From Arthrobacter sp. efr-133-R2A-120 (lineage in GTDB: Bacteria; Actinomycetota; Actinomycetes; Actinomycetales; Micrococcaceae): a stretch of 64,000 nucleotides of DNA. The notes beneath the pieces are model-generated. The model did not search any database, was not told the origin of the DNA, and was given only the letters and a program-made list of their open reading frames with translations. Made by a program: the position numbers and the translations under genes. Below are positions 60,544 through 64,000 of this stretch, piece after piece (the first letter of the stretch is position 1; every line of letters starts with the position of its first letter). The DNA lies in NCBI RefSeq assembly GCF_030209835.1, contig NZ_JARVRF010000018.1, forward strand, positions 1 through 64,000, read 5' to 3'.

Positions 60544-60616
60544 TGCTGTCCGACTCAGCAGATGCCGGACGCTGCCGTGGACTCCCCGGATTTGGCTTGG
60601 GGGATAGGCTATCCAT

Positions 60617-60910
60617 ATGACTGTTTTCGCTGTTGAGTACGTGTACGACGCCGAGTCCGCCGAGGTGCGCGATGCGAACCGCCCTGCCCACCGTGCCTGG
60701 CTCGCTAGCCTCGCCGAGCAGGGAACCCTGCTGGCGAGCGGCCCTTACACCGACGGCGCGGGTGCACTGCTCCTGCTCGAGGCCGCCGACGAGGCCGAGC
60801 TGAACGCCACGCTGAAGGAGGATCCGTTCGCCGCCGTCCGAGGGATCGCAGGCATCCGGACATCGGAGTGGAACCCCATTATCGGAATGCTCTCCGCCCA
60901 CGCTTCCTAG
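60617..60910 (+). CDS. YciI-family protein
   Basis: 97 aa. MTVFAVEYVYDAESAEVRDANRPAHRAWLASLAEQGTLLASGPYTDGAGALLLLEAADEAELNATLKEDPFAAV is the YciI ferredoxin-like fold, with the conserved His (AHRAW) and Asp-Pro-Phe (EDPFA). Catalytic role is unknown in most cases. It is inserted between rseP and ispG. Confidence 0.9.
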   Translation: MTVFAVEYVYDAESAEVRDANRPAHRAWLASLAEQGTLLASGPYTDGAGALLLLEAADEAELNATLKEDPFAAVRGIAGIRTSEWNPIIGMLSAHAS

Positions 60911-60976
60911 CAGCATGACCGGCCGGAGTCCGGACTTCGGCCCTACGATCCACCCATTTCAACCCAAGGAGTCCAC

Positions 60977-62143
60977 GTGACCTCGGTCAGCCTGGGAATG
61001 CCGTCAGCCCCACCCCCCGTTCTCGCGCCCCGCCGCAAGACCCGCCAGATCAAGGTGGGTTCGGTCGGCGTCGGCTCCGATTCACCCATCAGCGTGCAAT
61101 CGATGACCACCACGCCCACCACGGACATCAACGCCACCCTGCAGCAGATCGCGGAGCTGACCGCGTCAGGCTGCGACATCGTGCGTGTCGCTTGCCCCTC
61201 TGCGGACGACGCCGAGGCGCTGCCGATCATCGCCCGCAAGTCCCAGATTCCCGTGATCGCGGACATCCACTTCCAGCCCAAGTACGTCTTCGCCGCGATC
61301 GAAGCCGGTTGCGCCGCAGTCCGCGTCAATCCGGGCAACATCCGCAAGTTCGATGACCAGGTGAAGGAAATCGCGGCGGCAGCACGCGATCACGGTACGT
61401 CCATCAGGATCGGCGTCAACGCCGGATCCCTGGAGCCCGGCATCCTGAAGAAGTACGGCAAGGCCACCCCGGAGGCCCTCGTCGAGTCCGCTGTGTGGGA
61501 AGCTTCGTTGTTCGAGGAACACGGCTTCCACGATTTCAAGATCTCCGTCAAGCACAACGACCCCGTCATCATGGTGGCGGCCTACGAGATGCTTGCCGAA
61601 AAGGGCGACTGGCCCCTGCACCTTGGCGTGACCGAGGCCGGACCCGCCTTCCAGGGCACCATCAAGTCCGCCACGGCCTTCGGAGCGCTGCTGTCCCGGG
61701 GTATCGGCGACACCATCCGCGTCTCCCTCTCCGCGCCGCCTGTCGAAGAAATCAAGGTCGGCAACCAGATCCTGCAGTCCCTCAACCTGCGCCCCCGCAA
61801 GCTCGAAATCGTCTCTTGCCCTTCATGCGGACGCGCCCAGGTGGACGTCTACACGCTGGCCGAGCAGGTCACAGCCGGGCTTGAAGGAATGGAGATTCCG
61901 TTGCGAGTCGCCGTCATGGGTTGCGTGGTGAACGGCCCGGGTGAGGCCCGGGAAGCCGATCTCGGTGTAGCCTCCGGAAACGGCAAGGGCCAGATCTTCG
62001 TGAAGGGCGAAGTCATTAAGACTGTCCCCGAGAGCCAGATTGTTGAGACACTGATCGAAGAAGCCATGCGTATCGCTGAAGAGATGGGGGAGGCCGATGG
62101 CGAAGATGCTGTCAAGGGTAGCCCCGTGGTTACCGTCTCGTAG
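60977..62143 (+). CDS. ispG: 4-hydroxy-3-methylbut-2-enyl diphosphate synthase
   Basis: 388 aa. [39 protein letters not shown] and [30 protein letters not shown] are the GcpE N-terminus. The iron-sulfur cysteines are in [13 protein letters not shown] and [14 protein letters not shown]. It makes HMBPP from MEcPP in the same pathway as Dxr. GTG start after AAGGAG. Its last 47 bp overlap the GNAT gene in another frame. Confidence 0.97.
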   Translation: MTSVSLGMPSAPPPVLAPRRKTRQIKVGSVGVGSDSPISVQSMTTTPTTDINATLQQIAELTASGCDIVRVACPSADDAEALPIIARKSQIPVIADIHFQPKYVFAAIEAGCAAVRVNPGNIRKFDDQVKEIAAAARDHGTSIRIGVNAGSLEPGILKKYGKATPEALVESAVWEASLFEEHGFHDFKISVKHNDPVIMVAAYEMLAEKGDWPLHLGVTEAGPAFQGTIKSATAFGALLSRGIGDTIRVSLSAPPVEEIKVGNQILQSLNLRPRKLEIVSCPSCGRAQVDVYTLAEQVTAGLEGMEIPLRVAVMGCVVNGPGEAREADLGVASGNGKGQIFVKGEVIKTVPESQIVETLIEEAMRIAEEMGEADGEDAVKGSPVVTVS

Positions 62144-62999
62144 TAAAGACGGCACCGGACAGGACGATTTCACCGTCCGGGTGCTCGGCGCTGCCGACAC
62201 CCGGGCACTTCGCGTGCTCGCGATGGAAGACCCGGTAGCGAACGTTTTCATTCTGGCGCACCTTGATTCAACGGGGAGCGCCGCCCCAACGTCCGGGGGC
62301 GCGAGCGTCTTTGGAGTGTTCGACGGCGACGCCCTGGTGGGTGCCTGCTGGGCCGGGGCCAATCTGGTTCCGGTGCAGCTGGACCCGGAACTGGCTTCCC
62401 GCGTTGCGGCGGTTGCACACCGGGCCGGCCGTCGCTATGCCTCGATTTTCGGGCCCGCGGAGACCGTGCTGGCGCTCCATTCCCGCTTGGAGCAGCTGGG
62501 GCATTTCGCCCACGAGGTACGTGCCGAGCAGCCGCTTTTGGCGATATCTGGACCACCCGCCGTCGAAGCCAATCCTCAGCTCGGCTTCGGGAACATCGCG
62601 GACTTCGACCGGATCCTGCCCGCCTGCGCAGCCATGTTCGAAGAGGAAGTGGGGTATTCGCCCTTTCTCGGGAGCGAGGACTTCTACAGCCGCAGGGTGG
62701 CCGGACTGATCCGGCAAGGCCATTCCTTGGTACACATCGACGCCGGCGGGACCGTGAAGTTCAAAGCCGAACTCGGGGCCGTCACGGCGCAGGCCACCCA
62801 GGTGCAGGGCGTATGGATGAACCCTGAATTCCGCGGCAAAGGACTCAGCGCGGGGTACATGGCGGGAGTGGTTGTCCTCGCCCAGCAGTTCGCGCCGATT
62901 ACGAGCCTCTACGTCAACGAATACAACACCCGGGCACGCGCCACGTACGAGCGGGTCGGTTTCAAACGCCTCGGAACGTTCGCCACGGTTCTGTACTGA
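62097..62999 (+). CDS. GNAT-family N-acetyltransferase
   Basis: 300 aa. The N-terminal half is a divergent GNAT-like module ([34 protein letters not shown]), and the C-terminal GNAT has the acetyl-CoA loop [29 protein letters not shown] and [31 protein letters not shown]. This two-domain arrangement matches the mycobacterial Rv2867c class next to gcpE. Substrate unknown. ATG 62097 lies in ispG; ATG 62106 is another possible start. Confidence 0.9.
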   Translation: MAKMLSRVAPWLPSRSKDGTGQDDFTVRVLGAADTRALRVLAMEDPVANVFILAHLDSTGSAAPTSGGASVFGVFDGDALVGACWAGANLVPVQLDPELASRVAAVAHRAGRRYASIFGPAETVLALHSRLEQLGHFAHEVRAEQPLLAISGPPAVEANPQLGFGNIADFDRILPACAAMFEEEVGYSPFLGSEDFYSRRVAGLIRQGHSLVHIDAGGTVKFKAELGAVTAQATQVQGVWMNPEFRGKGLSAGYMAGVVVLAQQFAPITSLYVNEYNTRARATYERVGFKRLGTFATVLY

Positions 63000-63143
63000 C
63001 CAGCCCCGTCCTGACCAGCCCAACTATCCCCACCGCCACCCTCGCCTCGCAAGTCCCCACCGGCTCCCAGCCTTCGCAAGCTCAGGCAGGGGCCCTCGCC
63101 GGTGGGGCCCCTCGGCCAGGGAACCCTGGCGGCGTGGGCCCCC

Positions 63144-63185
63144 GCAGTTGTTGTCGTTTTGAGGGCTCATAACGACAACAACTGC
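63144..63185. repeat. REP-like palindrome, copy 2
   Basis: Perfect 15-bp arms GCAGTTGTTGTCGTT / AACGACAACAACTGC and loop TTGAGGGCTCAT, one base different from the loop of the 47761 copy. Lies between the convergent GNAT and TetR genes. The rest of the gap 63000-63143 is GC-rich without a gene. Confidence 0.8.
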
Positions 63186-63188
63186 TAG

Positions 63189-63806
63189 TCAGTTGGGAGG
63201 GGTGAGTTCGCCGGTGAGGTAGTGCTGGACGTTCGGGGCCACGAGCCGGACCACTTCGTCCTGGGAGGCGGAAGCCAGGGGTTCGAGCCGGACGACGTAG
63301 CGCATCAGCATGAGTCCCACCACCTGCGTGGCGACAAGGTTTCCGCGCATTTTCGCCTCATCGGGGGAGCCGGGAATTCCCGCTGTAATCCTGGAGAGGA
63401 TGGTCCGGGCCACCATCTCCCGCAGCAAGGCCGTCTTGGCCTTGGAGCCGATCGTCCCCCTGACGAACGCGACAAGCCCGTGTTGCGCCGGGCTTTCCCA
63501 CAACCGCAACACGGAGCGGACGAGCGCTTCCGCGCGTTGCGCCGGATCCAACGACTCGACGCCGGCAAGGACCTCGTCGGGATCAGCCGGGAGCTCGATG
63601 CTCTGGGCGAAGAGTTCGTCCTTGCCCTTGAAGAAATGGTGGACCATGGCCGGGTCCACTTCGGCTTCGCGGGCAACTTGCCGAAGGCTCGTCCCGTCGA
63701 AACCGTGCTCGGCGAAGAGCCGGCGCGCTGTGGCCAGGATCAGTTCGCGGGAATCGCTCCCGCCGCTCCGGCGTCCCCGCCGCACGGGAGGCGAGGCGCC
63801 GCTCAT
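63189..63806 (-). CDS. TetR-family regulator of an ABC exporter
   Basis: 205 aa from ATG 63806, which overlaps the stop of the upstream ABC permease gene (ATGA). HTH: RELILATARRLFAEHGFDGTSLRQVAREAEVDPAMVHHFFKGKDELFAQSI (about 20-70). The helical C-terminal domain (RSVLRLWESPAQHGLVAFVRGTIGSKAKTALL) is typical of regulators of drug-export operons. It probably represses the ABC operon it ends. Confidence 0.9.
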   Translation of the reverse strand: MSGASPPVRRGRRSGGSDSRELILATARRLFAEHGFDGTSLRQVAREAEVDPAMVHHFFKGKDELFAQSIELPADPDEVLAGVESLDPAQRAEALVRSVLRLWESPAQHGLVAFVRGTIGSKAKTALLREMVARTILSRITAGIPGSPDEAKMRGNLVATQVVGLMLMRYVVRLEPLASASQDEVVRLVAPNVQHYLTGELTPPN

Positions 63807-64000
63807 GAGGTCCGCCGTCGGAGGGTGAAGGAGGCCAGGGCCAAAACTCCCACCACGATCGCCGCCATGATTCCGGCATCCTGCCACATGGCCTGGGTCG
63901 CCTCGGTGTTGTCGGCGATCTGCTGGAGCGCATCGACCGAAAACGTCAGCGGCAGCACGTTGGAGATGCTCTCCAGGAGACTGTTCATGTGGTCCCGGGC
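63803..64000 (-). CDS. ABC-2 type permease, C-terminal fragment (5' end outside window)
   Basis: The frame is open to the window edge. The visible end is LLESISNVLPLTFSVDALQQIADNTEATQAMWQDAGIMAAIVVGVLALASFTLRRRTS: the N-x-LPLTFSVDAL loop followed by a last membrane helix and a basic tail is the standard C-terminus of DrrB-like ABC-2 permeases. Coupled to the TetR gene by a 4-bp overlap. Confidence 0.8.
   Translation of the reverse strand, partial: ARDHMNSLLESISNVLPLTFSVDALQQIADNTEATQAMWQDAGIMAAIVVGVLALASFTLRRRTS

Overview
The window is high-GC actinobacterial DNA, most likely from an Arthrobacter/Pseudarthrobacter-type member of the Micrococcaceae. The evidence is the codon and GC pattern, frequent GTG/TTG starts, many 4-bp ATGA/GTGA gene overlaps, and the order rpsB-tsf-pyrH-frr-cdsA followed further along by dxr-rseP-ispG-GNAT, which is the order in Mycobacterium and its relatives. 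I ran no database search; all family assignments come from reading motifs.

Layout. 1-8.2 kb: an edge-truncated secreted polysaccharide deacetylase with an Fn3 tail, an MBL-fold hydrolase, tRNA-Asn with a strong terminator, a 59-aa glycine-zipper membrane protein, a Bcr/CflA exporter, and a rightward group (holin-like membrane protein, CDP-alcohol phosphatidyltransferase, DMT permease, GT4 glycosyltransferase) that looks devoted to the envelope and membrane. 8.34-23.1 kb: a CAU-anticodon tRNA carries a 14.6-kb integrative element bounded by a 66-bp perfect direct repeat (8375-8440 and 23008-23073). It has a tyrosine integrase and XRE repressor facing left, and facing right an excisionase-like HTH gene, a replication initiator with an internal iteron array, small phage-type genes, a candidate three-gene toxin-antitoxin-chaperone cassette, two leftward cargo genes, and only two virion genes (HK97 gp10-like and a full-length tape-measure protein). 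No terminase, portal, capsid, lysis or holin gene is present, so it is a satellite-like or stripped prophage. 23.1-30.9 kb: secreted lipase, NERD protein, STAS-like protein, SGNH hydrolase, HSL-type esterase, an ECF sigma factor with a membrane partner, an acyl-CoA dehydrogenase and an M23 peptidase whose reading frame has lost its expected stop.

31.3-36.2 kb: translation and phospholipid backbone (rpsB, tsf, pyrH, frr, cdsA, a DivIVA-domain protein). 36.3-42.2 kb: a LytS/LytTR two-component system lies between two SSS carboxylate symporters, each paired with a DUF485 protein, which suggests sensing and uptake of a small organic acid. 42.3-43.3 kb: two small membrane proteins. 43.5-56.5 kb: a branched-chain amino acid, mainly leucine, catabolic locus: an Lrp-type regulator divergent from bkdABC, then a TetR regulator divergent from accD1-accA1-acyl-CoA dehydrogenase-scoAB-maoC-citE. 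The gene set matches the M. tuberculosis Rv2495c-Rv2504c region. 56.5-64 kb: a lipase-maturation-factor-like membrane protein, then dxr, rseP, a YciI protein, ispG, a GNAT protein, a TetR regulator and the edge-truncated end of an ABC-2 permease.

Shared regulatory signals link the regions. A GTTA-N8-TAAC palindrome occurs before the lipase, before the acyl-CoA dehydrogenase and twice between the TetR gene and accD1. Crp/GlxR-like palindromes precede bkdA and the second symporter operon. A dispersed REP-like hairpin with a shared core sits beside both TetR genes.
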